Source: Atrichornis clamosus
Taxonomy: Eukaryota; Chordata; Aves; Passeriformes; Menuridae
Length of the DNA stretch: 64,000 nt
Direction of reading: 5' to 3'
NCBI GenBank assembly: GCA_013400975.1
Contig: WBMZ01014178.1
Coordinates: forward strand, 998-64,997
A program made the position numbers and the translations under genes. Positions 1 to 11,000 of this stretch are shown in pieces. The notes under the pieces were generated by a model. That model saw nothing but the letters and a program-made list of their open reading frames with translations. It did no database searches and was not told where the DNA came from. How positions within the stretch are numbered: position 1 is the first letter of the stretch; every line of letters begins with the position of its first letter.

Positions 1-256
1 GGAAAGGAAAATGGAAAGGAAAATGGAAAGGAAAATGGAAAGGAAAATGGAAAGGAAAATGGACAGGAAAGGAAAATGGATTAAAAGAGAAAAGGAGAAA
101 GGATAAAGAGAAAAAAGGAGAAAACGAAAAGAAAAATGAAAGAGGATAAAGAGATAAAAGGAGAAAAGTAAAAGGAAAATAGAAAAAGACAAAGGAATAA
201 AAGAAGAAAGGAAAAGGAAAATAGAAAAGGAAAATGGAAGGTGGAAAAAAGGGAAA
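1..256. repeat. Purine-rich 12-bp tandem array, cut by the window edge
   Basis: The first 60 bases are five exact copies of GGAAAGGAAAAT. After that the array degrades into GGAAAAT and AAAGGAGAAAAG-like units up to about 256, with almost no C on the + strand. The array begins at base 1, so it probably extends beyond the window. Strong purine strand asymmetry like this can form triplex DNA, but that is a general property and not shown here. A 63-codon minus-strand frame of Phe, Leu and Ser lies inside it and is an artefact of the repeat. Confidence 0.9.
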
Positions 257-1770
257 AGGTTGAAGGAATCACAATTTAAATAAAGATTGATCATGACCCA
301 GGTGGCTGATGTCTGAGGATGCTCTTTACACGGCAGGAGGTTGTTCCTAGCCCACGGGATGAGTGGAGCAGAGCATCCCCAGTGCCCATGGGCACCCCCT
401 GGAAGCTGCTCCATCACAGCATGAGGTTTCCAGAGCTCACCTCCAACCATCACTCCCAGCAGTCCCTGATTTCATTACTCTGGCGTAGCTGTGAGAAATA
501 TTTCTTTCTGCATAAAATAATAGTTTTGCACCTTATTAGATTCCATACCTATGAAGCTTTCTTTCCCCCAGACTTGAAACCGTGTCGTGCACGCAAAGGC
601 AAAGGCTGGGAGGAATTTTTACAGATGAGTAATAAACCTCTGGAAAAAAAAAAAAAGAAAAGATTTATGATGGAAAGCTGACACAACCTTAAGTGGATAA
701 TTCAATTTTTACTCTCTTTCTTTGTTCCCCACAGAGGCACTTAGAGCTACAAAGCCCAGGCACACACGGGGCTGTTGATCCTCGGGCTGGGAAACACCCC
801 AGCGCTGTCTTCCGACGGCTCCTTCCCAGGGACACTGCAATTGTGTGCCAACAGCTCCGATAAATCCTGACCTGGCTTTCTGGGGGGCTTGCCTCTCTCT
901 TCCACACACATCCACAGCTCCATCGCTGCTTGGGATTTGTCTGGATTTTCTTCCAAGCAAGTTTTTGTTTCGGGAAAACTCCCTGAACAGGTCGTGGTTG
1001 CTGTGCCTCCTTTTCCTAACAAATCTCTATAAAGTAACAGGATGCAGATTTATGCAGATTTTTGGGTGCTCTGATTTTAACCAAATTCTGATTCCATTCC
1101 CTGTATGTCACTCTGCACCTGCTTCATCATCTTTCTAATCTTTTTATCAAAGAAAATCTTTTCAAACTGGTAGAGATACAAACCCTTGCAAGAGTATTTT
1201 TAGTAGAGACACAGAAGAGTGTCTGTGTCAAACAAAATGCAGAAATACAGGGGGAGAATTCCTTCCACGGACCAAAACTCCCGGGTTTTTGTGGGTAACA
1301 CTTTGCACACCCTGGGACTTGCTGGGCTGTTGCTTCCCATTAAGTTTCTTGTGGGAATAACATCATTCAAAAAGGCGAATTATGCAGAAGTGATGAAAAG
1401 GAGAAAACTGTTTTCTAGGAATCTTGTGGCTGAGCATGATTTCCTCCCAAACTGGCTGGCAGGAATGAGATTATTTCCATTACAGCTGAAAAACTTACTG
1501 CTTGAATCGAAATTTCATTGCATTGAAAAATTCCATAGCCTGGGTTTATCTGCTCAGTTGATTCTGAGTCTGAAAATTTAACAGTAGCCTGGCGGTCTGG
1601 GATTTAAGTAAGAAATTCCCATCAGGAAAATTACTGTGGTTGATCCAGTCCAAAAATCGATGTATATTTGTTTAGGGAGTGTGTTTATTAAAGTAGGGCA
1701 TGATTTGACTTTTTAATCCTGATTTTTTTAAAAGAATCAACACCTCAAAGATTCCCCTGGGTTGGAAAAG
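257..1770. other. Unique non-coding DNA, nothing recognised
   Basis: This stretch holds no recognisable transposon, RNA gene or exon. An A-run of 13 lies at 644-656. The 120-codon frames on the + strand (319-681 and 1219-1581) resemble no family I know and have no supporting context, so they are not called as genes. Confidence 0.6.
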
Positions 1771-2220
1771 CATTACAGCATGAATGTGCAATCAGAGCCC
1801 TTCCCAACACGGAATCACAGCAGAAACATGGAATTACAGCGTGAATATGCTATAGCAGCACACACAAACATGAAATTACAGGATAAACATAGAAATAAAG
1901 CATAAATGTGCAATCCCAGCACACACACACCTGGAATCACAGCACAAAAATGGAATCACAGCACTCACACAGATGGAATCACAGCACAAACATGGAATTA
2001 AGGCGTGAATGTGCAATTACAGCACCCACACACGTGGACTCACAGCACAAACGTGCAATTACAACACGCATGGGATCACGGCATGAACGTACGATCACAG
2101 CACACGCATGGAATCACAGCACACGCATGGAATCACAGCATGAATGTACGATCACAGCACACGTGTGCAGTGACAGCACACACTCAGGGCACACACAGCA
2201 CTCCCAGCACACGCTCCCGG
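1771..2220. repeat. Degenerate minisatellite of alternating 17-20 bp units
   Basis: About 450 bp are built from variants of two related units, one reading CATGGAATCACAGCACA and one reading GTGAATGTGCAATCACAGC. The shared core is ATCACAGCA(CA). The most regular part is 2093-2160, where a 19-bp period repeats almost exactly. Outer units are more diverged, which suggests growth from the middle. Two long overlapping + frames (1908-2384 and 2005-2442) run through it. They translate to monotonous His/Ser/Thr repeats and start at a non-ATG codon or inside repeat units, so I treat them as artefacts of the repeat. Confidence 0.85.
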
Positions 2221-2737
2221 TCACCTCGCTGTCCCCACACCCCTCTCCCAGTCACCCCCCACCCACCCAGTCCCTCAGACCCCCGTGGCCACGCTGGGCA
2301 CCCTGCAGGGGCACCCCGCTCTCCCCCTCGCACACAGTCACCAGACACACAGGCATATTTTTATTGCAGCTGTCAGGAACATGAAAAACCTTTCTGCCAG
2401 CACTCAGCACGGGCAATTTATGAGCCTGGTCTGTTTGAGTGAAGAACGGGGGGGGGGTGGGGATCAGAGAAGAAATGATGGGAGACAAAATGGCCCATAA
2501 ATTGTTCGCCGTGATTTACACTGTAGTCCATTTGCAGCCTATTCTTTTTTTGGAGCCTCACACACACAGAGATCCCTGTCCCGCTCTCCTTCACGCTGGG
2601 GTCCTGAGGCGGCCCAGCTGGAGGAAGGCAGCGATCAGAGTTCAGTTGGTGCAGACAGAGCTAAAGTAAACAGCCGTGGTCATTCAGCAGGCAGTTAGCA
2701 GCCTCTGGACAGATGAGCAGGGCTTTGCAGGACCACA
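2221..2737. other. C-rich tract and G-run, otherwise unique
   Basis: 2216-2345 is C/T-rich low-complexity DNA directly following the minisatellite. At 2448-2457 there are ten G in a row, then T and four more G, a short run able to form G-quadruplex-type structure. Nothing else was recognised. Confidence 0.6.
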
Positions 2738-2940
2738 CACGCAACGCCCTCCGGACCACACAGGGACCGGGCTGCGCTGCCTTTGCACGCAACGCAGGCG
2801 CGGGGACCCACCCCTCCCACCGGGATGCGGCTTCCCGGGGTCTCCAGCCCCCGGGCCGCCCCCGGGAAGCGTTTCCTGCCCCGGTGCCTCCTGCTCGCAG
2901 GGTGATTAACTCTGTCACCCGGCCCGGGGAGCAGGGTACA
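2738..2940. other. CpG-dense patch (small CpG-island candidate)
   Basis: By eye count there are about 20 CpG dinucleotides in the 240 bases from 2701 to 2940, close to the number expected from base composition, while most of the window is clearly CpG-depleted. The patch is also GC-rich (several CCGGG and GCCGCC runs). Such patches in bird DNA often mark promoters or enhancers kept free of methylation. No TATA box, clear exon or known gene was found beside it, so its role is open. GC-biased gene conversion in a recombination hotspot would be an alternative cause. Confidence 0.45.
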
Positions 2941-3320
2941 CATTCCTCGGCAGAAGACAGAGTGTACTCCTGGAAGGATGCCACCGCTGCTTCCACAGCT
3001 CATAAAGTCATCTGCAGACCCTCTCCTTTCTCCCTTCAAGCTCGGCCTGCCGGTCTCCTACCTCTCACTGTCATCTCCACGGCTCCCTAACGAGGTACCA
3101 AACCAGAGTTAGCAGCCTGTTGCCCCCACTTTTTGACCAAAAAGGCCCTTTCTGGAGCAATGCTCTGTGCCGAGGCTGAAAACCCTCTTGACCTTACCTG
3201 AAGCTTCACCTTGGCTCGGGAAACCCTCACGCGGGCTGGGCTGCGTGTGCAGGTAATTGACCTGACAACTGCAGGTAACCAGCGTGCTCAGGCACAGCAT
3301 CCTTCCCCCTTGAGCAGATG

Positions 3321-3380
3321 CCAGGATGAAGGAAGAAGCATCCTTGAACCCCAGGATGAAGGTGGAAGCATCCTTAAACC
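3321..3380. repeat. 30-bp tandem duplication
   Basis: 3321-3350 and 3351-3380 are adjacent copies of a 30-bp unit beginning CCAGGATGAAGG. They match at 27 of 30 positions. It is a simple local duplication with no sign of a mobile element. Confidence 0.9.
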
Positions 3381-5262
3381 CCACCGAGCCTTGGCCCACC
3401 CACTCCTCCAGTCCTTGCAGTGTTTGCAAGCATCCCCAATACCCCTCCCCTCCATCCCAGCCTGTTTTCACAGGATGAGCATCCCCCCAGCTCTTGTCCT
3501 ACCCTGGTGTGAGTGGGTTTTGTGGCTCAGGAACTGTTGCTTGTTTTGGTGCTGGTTCTACTGGGTTGGAATCATGTGGAGCCATGGAAGTGTCAGCACT
3601 GAAAAGCCACTTCAGCTTTTCACACCCACCCTGACCCACATGTCCAGGTCCCTCCTGGACGTGCTGTGGGGTCAGGCAGCTGCTCCAGCATCACCTGCTC
3701 CCAAAGGGGAGAGCAGAGCCCTCATCACAGGAGAAGGCAGGGATTTCCTGGAAATGGCTGAGGTGGAAAGGGGCTGGAGGTCAGAGGAAGAGCCAGCCAT
3801 CGTTCCCAGGTCACTGTTTCTAGTTCCCAGTGGTGCAGCAACTTTTCAGCTGGCACGGGGCCTCCTCTCCAGCCCTGTCAAGGTTTCTCCCTGGGGGATG
3901 AGAATCCCAGCTCACCTCCTCTGACACCTCCTCCAAAACCCTCCCAATGCACAGAGTGCATCCTCGTTTTACTCTTCCTCATTCCTCATCCCAAACATAA
4001 CTGTGCCTTTTCACCCTCCCCTCAAGAAGCACCTCCAGGTTTCCCCGCAATCCCAGCAGAGCTCCAAGGGGAATCTCCCTGTGCCTCCATCCCCTCCTGC
4101 AGCAGCCCCGGAGCTGCAGCCGGGCCAGAGTGTGAGATTATAAAACAGATCAGTGTTGGCTGGAGTGAACTCTGAGAAATTACATTTGCCTGTCAGTATC
4201 ATGTTAAAGCATAACACAGACTCTCATTTTCCCACTACTTTGGCTCCGAGGGCGTTTCGGTCCCTGCTGAGAAACATGAAGGTCGTGGCCTTCAGGTTTC
4301 CAGATCTGCCCTTACACACCATGGGGAGATCTGACAACAGCCTTATTATTTATGTATCCAGGCAGGGGCTGCCTAATGAAACCCAGAGATTTTTATTGAC
4401 ACACGTTGGGGCTCTGGGCAGGAGAGAAGCAATCTGTTGGGAGGTTCCCATAAACACAGTGGCCATTCATGGAGGGTCAGTCCTAAGGGTGGACTTTCCG
4501 TGCCAGGTTTGACAGCACTTAACTCACGCCGGGGTCGCACTTAAGCTCGGGAGCTGCTGATGTGCCTCAGCCGGGTGGGTTGCAGCCCGTGCCAGGAGAG
4601 CTGAGTTTTTTGCAGGGTGTTTGGGGAGGATGAGTGACAAGGAGAGACCCAATTCCCTGCTGTAAATAAGGGGGGAAAAGTGGGGTTTTTAAATGCGGTT
4701 GCTGACGGGGCGGAGAGGGGGAGCGCTGGTGAGAAATGTACGATTTTTCATGGGTGATTTAGGAGAGGAAAAAGAGATGTCATTAATGACTTTTCTGCCC
4801 AGAAAGGCATTATGATTTCTCAGCCCAGTGCTGGTCCTTCCTACACTACCAATATCCACAGTGGGGGGGTTTTCTGGGTGGCATTTTGAGCATTATTTTG
4901 GTATTTTGGTTGTCTGGATTGCTTTGCTGCTGCTGTAAAAGACTCCTACTTTGGGGTACCCTGCAGAGTCCAGTTGTGAGGTCTCATCCCTTGCGACCTG
5001 ACCCCTAACTCTGCAGAGGGCTGCCTGGGTCTATCCCGGGTTCAGGAGGAAAGAGAAGCTTTTCTTGGCAAGGAAATGACTCCTAAGTAGTCTCCTCACA
5101 AACCAGGAACATGTAGGAAAATTGTGGCTGAGCACATTTGAGTCCGGCGTTTAAAGGGCTGAAAAATGATTGCAGTTTCCTTTGGCAATCGCAGCGGGAG
5201 CCTGAAGATGTGACCTTTGAGGAGATTCTGTTTACTGCAGCCCCAGGCTGGGAGCGTTGCGT

Positions 5263-5335
5263 GATCTCGGCCGATCTCTGTTCTCTGCCTTGGCTCTGAC
5301 CCCTCCGCCGGCCGGCCGGCCCCGACGGCACTCGG
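5263..5335. other. Short CpG patch with CCGG repeat
   Basis: A GC-rich stretch contains CTCGGCCGATC at the left and three consecutive CCGG units at 5304-5324. It sits inside otherwise CpG-poor unique DNA. It is too short to meet usual CpG-island length limits. Confidence 0.4.
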
Positions 5336-7732
5336 AAAACAATAGAGAGGATACCTGGCAAATACTGGTGAGAATAAATCACACGGAGCTTTTCCCAGAG
5401 GATCCCGGCAGACGAGAATCCCACATGGCTGCACATCCTCTGGCCAGCATCAGGTGCAAGGCAGGAGCTGGTTTTTGGTCGACTCCATGTTTTCCTTGCA
5501 GGGATAAGCTGCCAAAAGCCCCCAGAGCCAGGGTTTGCTGCTAAAGTGTCAGTGCTGACAGGAGTCCTCCCTGCTCCAGGTTGAAACCACTGTGGATTTA
5601 GCAGCCTCTTGAGTCACCCTAAGTCCATTAAATACCTGGAAAATCACCATATGGGCTCATCACAAGCACCCACCCCGTTGTCTCGCTGTCGGTGGTCCAC
5701 CCAGGAGCCTGGCACCAAAAATCTCCCACCTCCCCTGTAGTTTTGCTCTTACAGGCTTGAAAATATCTACAGTTCAATTGCTTATCACGTAACACCCAGG
5801 TCCCCTTTCCTCCTCCCTTCCCTTTTGCTTTCTTCCATCCAAAAAATGTCCTGATTCTCAAGAGTATTTAAAAAAAAAAAAAATTCTAGCTGAAAGGCGT
5901 GTGTGAAGAATGTCATCCCTAATTATACACCGGCCAAAATCCAGTGCCAAACGACTCCTCCTGCAACTTCAGTGTATGAACTGCTGGGAGTTTGGGCTGG
6001 TGGGATCTATTTGTAATTCATGAGGAAATCTTAGGTCCTGCTTTTCCTGCGAGAGACTAAATAGAGCCTGTCCTGGAACAATGCTGAAAGGGTTCCCATT
6101 GCAAAAAGCACTTTCTAGTAAACGGGAGATGTAAATTTAGATCTGGCCCTTCTGATGCTGCTTTTTTGTCGTTGCTGGAGGCATCAGTTGTTTCTATTAC
6201 AGTTTGTTAACAATTCTAGACCTACACTTCAGGCTGAAAAGAGCTATTAACAGCCAAAAATGTTGCTACTTCTTTCCCTTTTCCCATTTTCCATTTTTTT
6301 TTTTGGTATCCCTGGTGTGTGTCCCAGTGTCTCTGTGTCCTGTGTGTGGTTGAGACTGGGGACAGCCAGTCTGCTTCAACTTCCTCTCCCTGGTGGGTTA
6401 GAGCGGGTTCCCTTGCAATGGAAATTTGGGATGGTTTCCTGAATTTTGCAGGGAAAATACTAAAAAAAAAAAAATATTTTTTTTCTTTTTGTGTTTCTTT
6501 TTAGCTCCAGAGTCCTGTTCTGGGGCACGGAGCAGCCCAGGCACGTGCAGCAGCACACGTTCACACCCATTCCCCTGATGTTTGTTTGATGCTCACCCAG
6601 AAAGAGGAGCCAAAACCCTTCGTGCCCATCCCTCTTCCCCTGAGCCAAATCCCTGAGGTTTCCCAAGAGCCTGGGATGGAATGCAAGGAGCCCCCAAGGA
6701 TTCAGAGGGGATCTTGCCTGCTGCCACCCCAAAAGAAGATGGGATGATCCTCACTGTCCCATTCCACGTCTTCTCCAGCTGCTGCCACCTCCGTGCTCCA
6801 TGGCAAGTGTAGGATTTAGGATATATTAAGGATAATGGGAGATGCTGCCTGCTGAAACTGGGATGGTACCTGCTGAGCATCATTCCCGTCTGCCAAAAAT
6901 CCAAACTACCTCTGGAATAAGGATATAGCTTCTCCATGGGGGGCTGCTTCCACCCTCCTGTGGATAAGGATGGCCAACAGGAAGGAATATATTTCTTTTT
7001 GCTGCCTTTGCCCGTGGATAGAGAACAATAATTGTAGGAGTTTGCAGAAAGATTTGTCCCTGGGAATATGTGAGAGCCCAGCAGGGGAAAACCTGGACCT
7101 CCAAAAATTCCCCCTCTTGCCTAAAAGGATGCTTTTAAATTATATTGAAGCTTTATGGAAATATTTGTAAATATTTTATATATGTTTTTTGAGGAACTTC
7201 TCACAAAAATGTGGACACTCTGTGAAGCAATTGATGTCAGATGGCACAACCAGGGGAGTCAGAAGCCACCTCCTCCCTCCCATCCCCTTCCCTCCTCTTC
7301 CCTCCTATGCAAACCAAAACAAGAGGAGAAGTTTTTAGCCCCAAGTCTTTGCTAATAAGTTGGTGTATCTATAACATAGAATTATGCTCAGTGTCTTCCA
7401 GCTCAGTTGGAACACTAAACGAGGGCTCGGATAGGTTTTCTTGCAATTATAGGATGAGATTGAGTTTGCAGTTGATTTGGTAATGGATAACCTCAGTTTT
7501 ATTAATTTCCTTTCTGCTGAAAATCAAGAGATGAGGGCAGAATGCAGGGTGGGATCACTCTCCAAACCAAGGTATTTCAAACACATCGAATGGACCTGCG
7601 GGGCCCAGGGTTATTTTCAGGAAGGTGTAAGTGGAGATTCTCTACTTTGGGTTGCAAACGGAGAATTAACTCTTTCACTGCTCTGCTGCATATCGAGAAC
7701 CTTTTCGTTGTGCTGCTTCTTGACGTGTTGCT

Positions 7733-7847
7733 GGAAGACCTGGTCTGGTGGAAGGTGTCCCTGCTCATGGCAGGGGAGTGGAATGAGTGCTCTTCAAGGC
7801 CCCTTCCAACCCAACCCGTTCCAAGATTCTCTTTTTGTGATTCTAAG
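7733..7847 (+). mobile_element. CR1 LINE 3' end (truncated)
   Basis: This is the terminal part of a CR1 non-LTR retrotransposon. It contains the phrases CCTGGTCTGGTGGAAGGTGT, CTCATGGCAGGGG and CCCTTCCAACCCAACC, and ends in octamer-like ATTCT..GTGATTCTA. CR1 copies are usually truncated at the 5' end, as here, where no reverse transcriptase is left. The GGTCTGGTGG form places it with the GGTCTAGTGG-type copies of this window (27012 and 34469). A short insertion separates the two tail octamers. Confidence 0.85.
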
Positions 7848-7944
7848 GCCCCTGCTTTTGGTGAGCGGGGAGCAAACCTGCAGCTGAGCCTCCTTCAACA
7901 TTCGCAAAATTAAAGCTTTTTTAGCAAAACAGATCAAGAAACTG

Positions 7945-8000
7945 CGAGAAAAACTGTAATTATTGCACTTTTAATTATTATGAAATTCATGTTGAAAGTG
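7945..8000. promoter_or_regulatory. Pair of TAATTA homeodomain-type sites
   Basis: TAATTA occurs at 7957-7962 and 7972-7977, 15 bp apart, in an AT-rich block. TAATTA is the core recognised by many homeodomain factors. The close spacing could serve paired binding, but two such sites in AT-rich DNA also arise easily by chance. Confidence 0.2.
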
Positions 8001-11000
8001 GTAACAGTTATCTGTTGTGACAATAACTTGTATGGTCTGCATGTACCTGGGCTGGTTTGGTCACTTCAGTGATAAGAGCATGATAAGAGTGACTTTAATT
8101 TATTTTGGCGTGGTCCCTCCGTGCTGGGAGCATTTCAGAGGTGCTGCTGTTCGACCAAAATAAAGTTCCTCTGCCCTTTAAATCCCTGCCCTGCTGAAGG
8201 AAGCACTTCCAGCCTCGGACTGTGGGGCTCCTCCTGATCTCGGATCTAATCACTCCGGGCGGCCAAGACCTGCATCCCAGGAGACTCGGAGCTGCCTGCA
8301 CTAATAAATGAGGCATCCTTTGGAAAGCAGTGAAATTTGGACAGGACTGGCCTTGGCTCAGCCCAGCTCCTCACATTCCAGGCGCACACGGAGCGCTCAC
8401 GGAAGATTTATGCATTCAAACAGCAGAATAACCTCCTGCGTATTTATTAACATACAACTTGCAGATAGCTTTGCTTCCTTCCCCTCCACACCCTGAGTGT
8501 CTATAATTGCTGCAAGGCTGAGCCCAGCCAAAATCCCAGCCCAAAATCCCCCAAAGGGTCTGTTTTAATGTGCTTTTCCTCTGCCCAGGTAAATTTTGCT
8601 TTGGTGTTTCCTCAAATTCATTTTCTCTCAATGACACAGATTTGTATTTGTTATTTCTTCTCCTAATGGCATCTCTTCTTATAACAGGGATTTGCTCTTC
8701 GTCTTCTTTAAAAATAATAAACCCAATTGGTCCTGATAAAAATGATGAGCTGAGTGCTAAAATTGAAGAGAAAGAAAATCTCCTCCCAATGCCTTTTAAA
8801 AATCAGCACAAAGCAAACTGCACCTTTTCTCCGGTTTGAGAGATGATGTCACGTCAGCAGATCCCTCTACCCCAGGAATGTGAATATTTGTTCTTCAAAA
8901 AACTGGACTTTGACCCAACTCTATGGAAATGAAAGAGAATCATCGATTTCCATGTGTTTGGAACAGCGTCCTGATTCAGCTTTCTTTTTAATTAATTGGA
9001 AAAACGAAATGAACTGTCAGTGTCCTGCATCTGCTTGAAAGTGCTGGTCAGGTTTTTATTAATTTACACTCTGTGCTTTTGGATTCATCAGTCTAACTCA
9101 GCCTTGATTGCAAACGTAGGAACAATTTGTCTTTCAGATCCCCCCCGACATGACATTTGCTTCCTGCCAGGATTACAAAGAATTTAAGAGCGAGCATTCA
9201 CACCCAGGTTGTGTTTCTGCCATTTACAGAACGCAGCTTTGACCTTTATTTATGGAGTTTTTAACTTATGAAGCCCCGTGTTTTAAGTGGAGGCAGCTTC
9301 TCTGGATACCTGCTGTGTGCAGAGCTTCGTGTGTGTCTTGGTGCTGTGTTGGTGCTGCAGCTATTCCTTGGAAAAACCAGGAACTTTTACAATTGTGGCA
9401 GGGTGATGAAGGAAGAACATATGGATGAAAGGAACCTGAAAAGAAAAATTTATTTTAAAAAAGGAAAGAGAAATTCTTAAGATGAATATAAAACCAAAAG
9501 ATCAAGAAATATCTTGATAGCTCTTCCTCCCTACTTTCCTCGTTAGAATATATTTTCCAGACATAGCAAAATGGTTTATTTGAAGGAAATTAGAAATACA
9601 TTTAGGGCTGCTGGGTTATTTCATTTTTGATTTGCAAGGAGACATGATCTGAAGGAGAAATGCTGCTTTTTGAGTGGAAAAAGGGTGAGCTGCAGCACGT
9701 AACTGTGTAAACGAAGGGTTGGGTAGCCAAAGGTAGTTTTTACTGTTTTACAGGCAACAACATTTAGGGCACAGAGGAGAAAATTCCCAGATGCTCGGGC
9801 AGAGACAAAGCAAGGAATGAGACCTGGACCTTCCTTAACAGCAGTGCCAGCGTGCACTCATATTTTCATTATTAGCCTGTGTTTGTATTTGTGAATTCTT
9901 ATTTACTTCACCACAATTAATAAATTGACCTGGACCTGCATTTATACGTGTACATAGGTATGTTTTTATTTTTCCGTGGATTTTTATATTGTCCACTATG
10001 CACAGAAGAGAGTGGTGAGTTAGGTATTGGGTATTTGGTAGCATCAAGAGGAGTTTGGAGTGTGCAAAGAGGGTTTAGGTCCTGTATTTCTCTTTATAAA
10101 GCTCTCCTATAATTATTCTGAGGAGGAATCTGCCACCTCGCTCTCCTAAATCCCACTTTGAAGGTTCAAATCCTTCCCCCACGCTCCATCTTCCCTGACA
10201 GCCCTTGCCCAAGCGATAAACTTTCCTTTCAAAATAAAGAAGGAGAAGCCGTGCCTGGCCACGGGCTGCAATCCCTGGGATCCAGACCTCCACCCCCTGA
10301 AGGATTCAGCCCCCGATGTGTCCCTGTCCCCACAGCTGTGTGCAGGGATAAGGGGCAGAGCCAGGGGGGATTCCGGGTCCTCCCCGGATCGCGGGGCTTT
10401 GCCGCTCGCTCCGGCGGGGTCGGAATTTCACCCTCTTATCTCCCTGTGCTGCAGGTCTGCTTTTGCTGGTGTTTTACTCACTGTGGTTGAACGTGTCCAT
10501 CTGCTTGTTCCCCTAGCAGTGTTAATTTATAATTATAGCCACTCATTACCCAGTGATTTAATCCCGGGGTTATATAAATAACAATACATATATTAAGCTT
10601 TGTAATAGTTTAAATAAAATTAACGAAATTGTTCATTTTATTCCTCTCTCCAGGGCAATTAAAGAGATAGAAATTCTTTTGAGAGTCTGGAAGTTCAGCT
10701 TGGAGCTTATTAAATCAGCCCCAACCTTATCTAAACCTCCCTGGAATTGCGTGATAACAAAATCTTATCACTCGTAGTTTACAGCCCAGCCAGAAGAGCC
10801 TTTTATTTTCTCCTCCACTTCCTGCTACTTCTGCTGCCATCAGCTGAGAGCAGCAACTCCCCAAAATTTTGATCCCCTTTCTGGAGTACAACTACAACAA
10901 CACAACAACATCAACAGCAAAAGGAGTGAATTGAAGTCCTTCGGGCTTAAAAAAATTATATGTTTGGGGTCGTATGCTGGTAAAGAGGCAGGTTGATGCC

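Larger units (their letters stand above)
2941..7732. other. Mostly unique non-coding DNA
   Basis: Apart from the short duplication at 3321-3380 and the CpG patch near 5.3 kb there are no recognised repeats. Single-base runs occur at 5870-5883 (A), 6294-6304 (T) and 6462-6474 (A). The segment 4130-4520 is repeat-free with several homeobox-like AT motifs and looks like typical vertebrate non-coding DNA of possible regulatory value. A 237-codon + frame at 3211-3924 is not recognised and is not called as a gene. Confidence 0.55.

Noticed and set aside
1908..2442. His/Ser/Thr repeat proteins encoded across the minisatellite
   Set aside because: They follow the tandem repeat, start at non-ATG codons or repeat units and have no gene context.
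3211..3924. 237-codon open frame on the plus strand
   Set aside because: Runs through a local 30-bp duplication and unique DNA, with no recognisable protein features.
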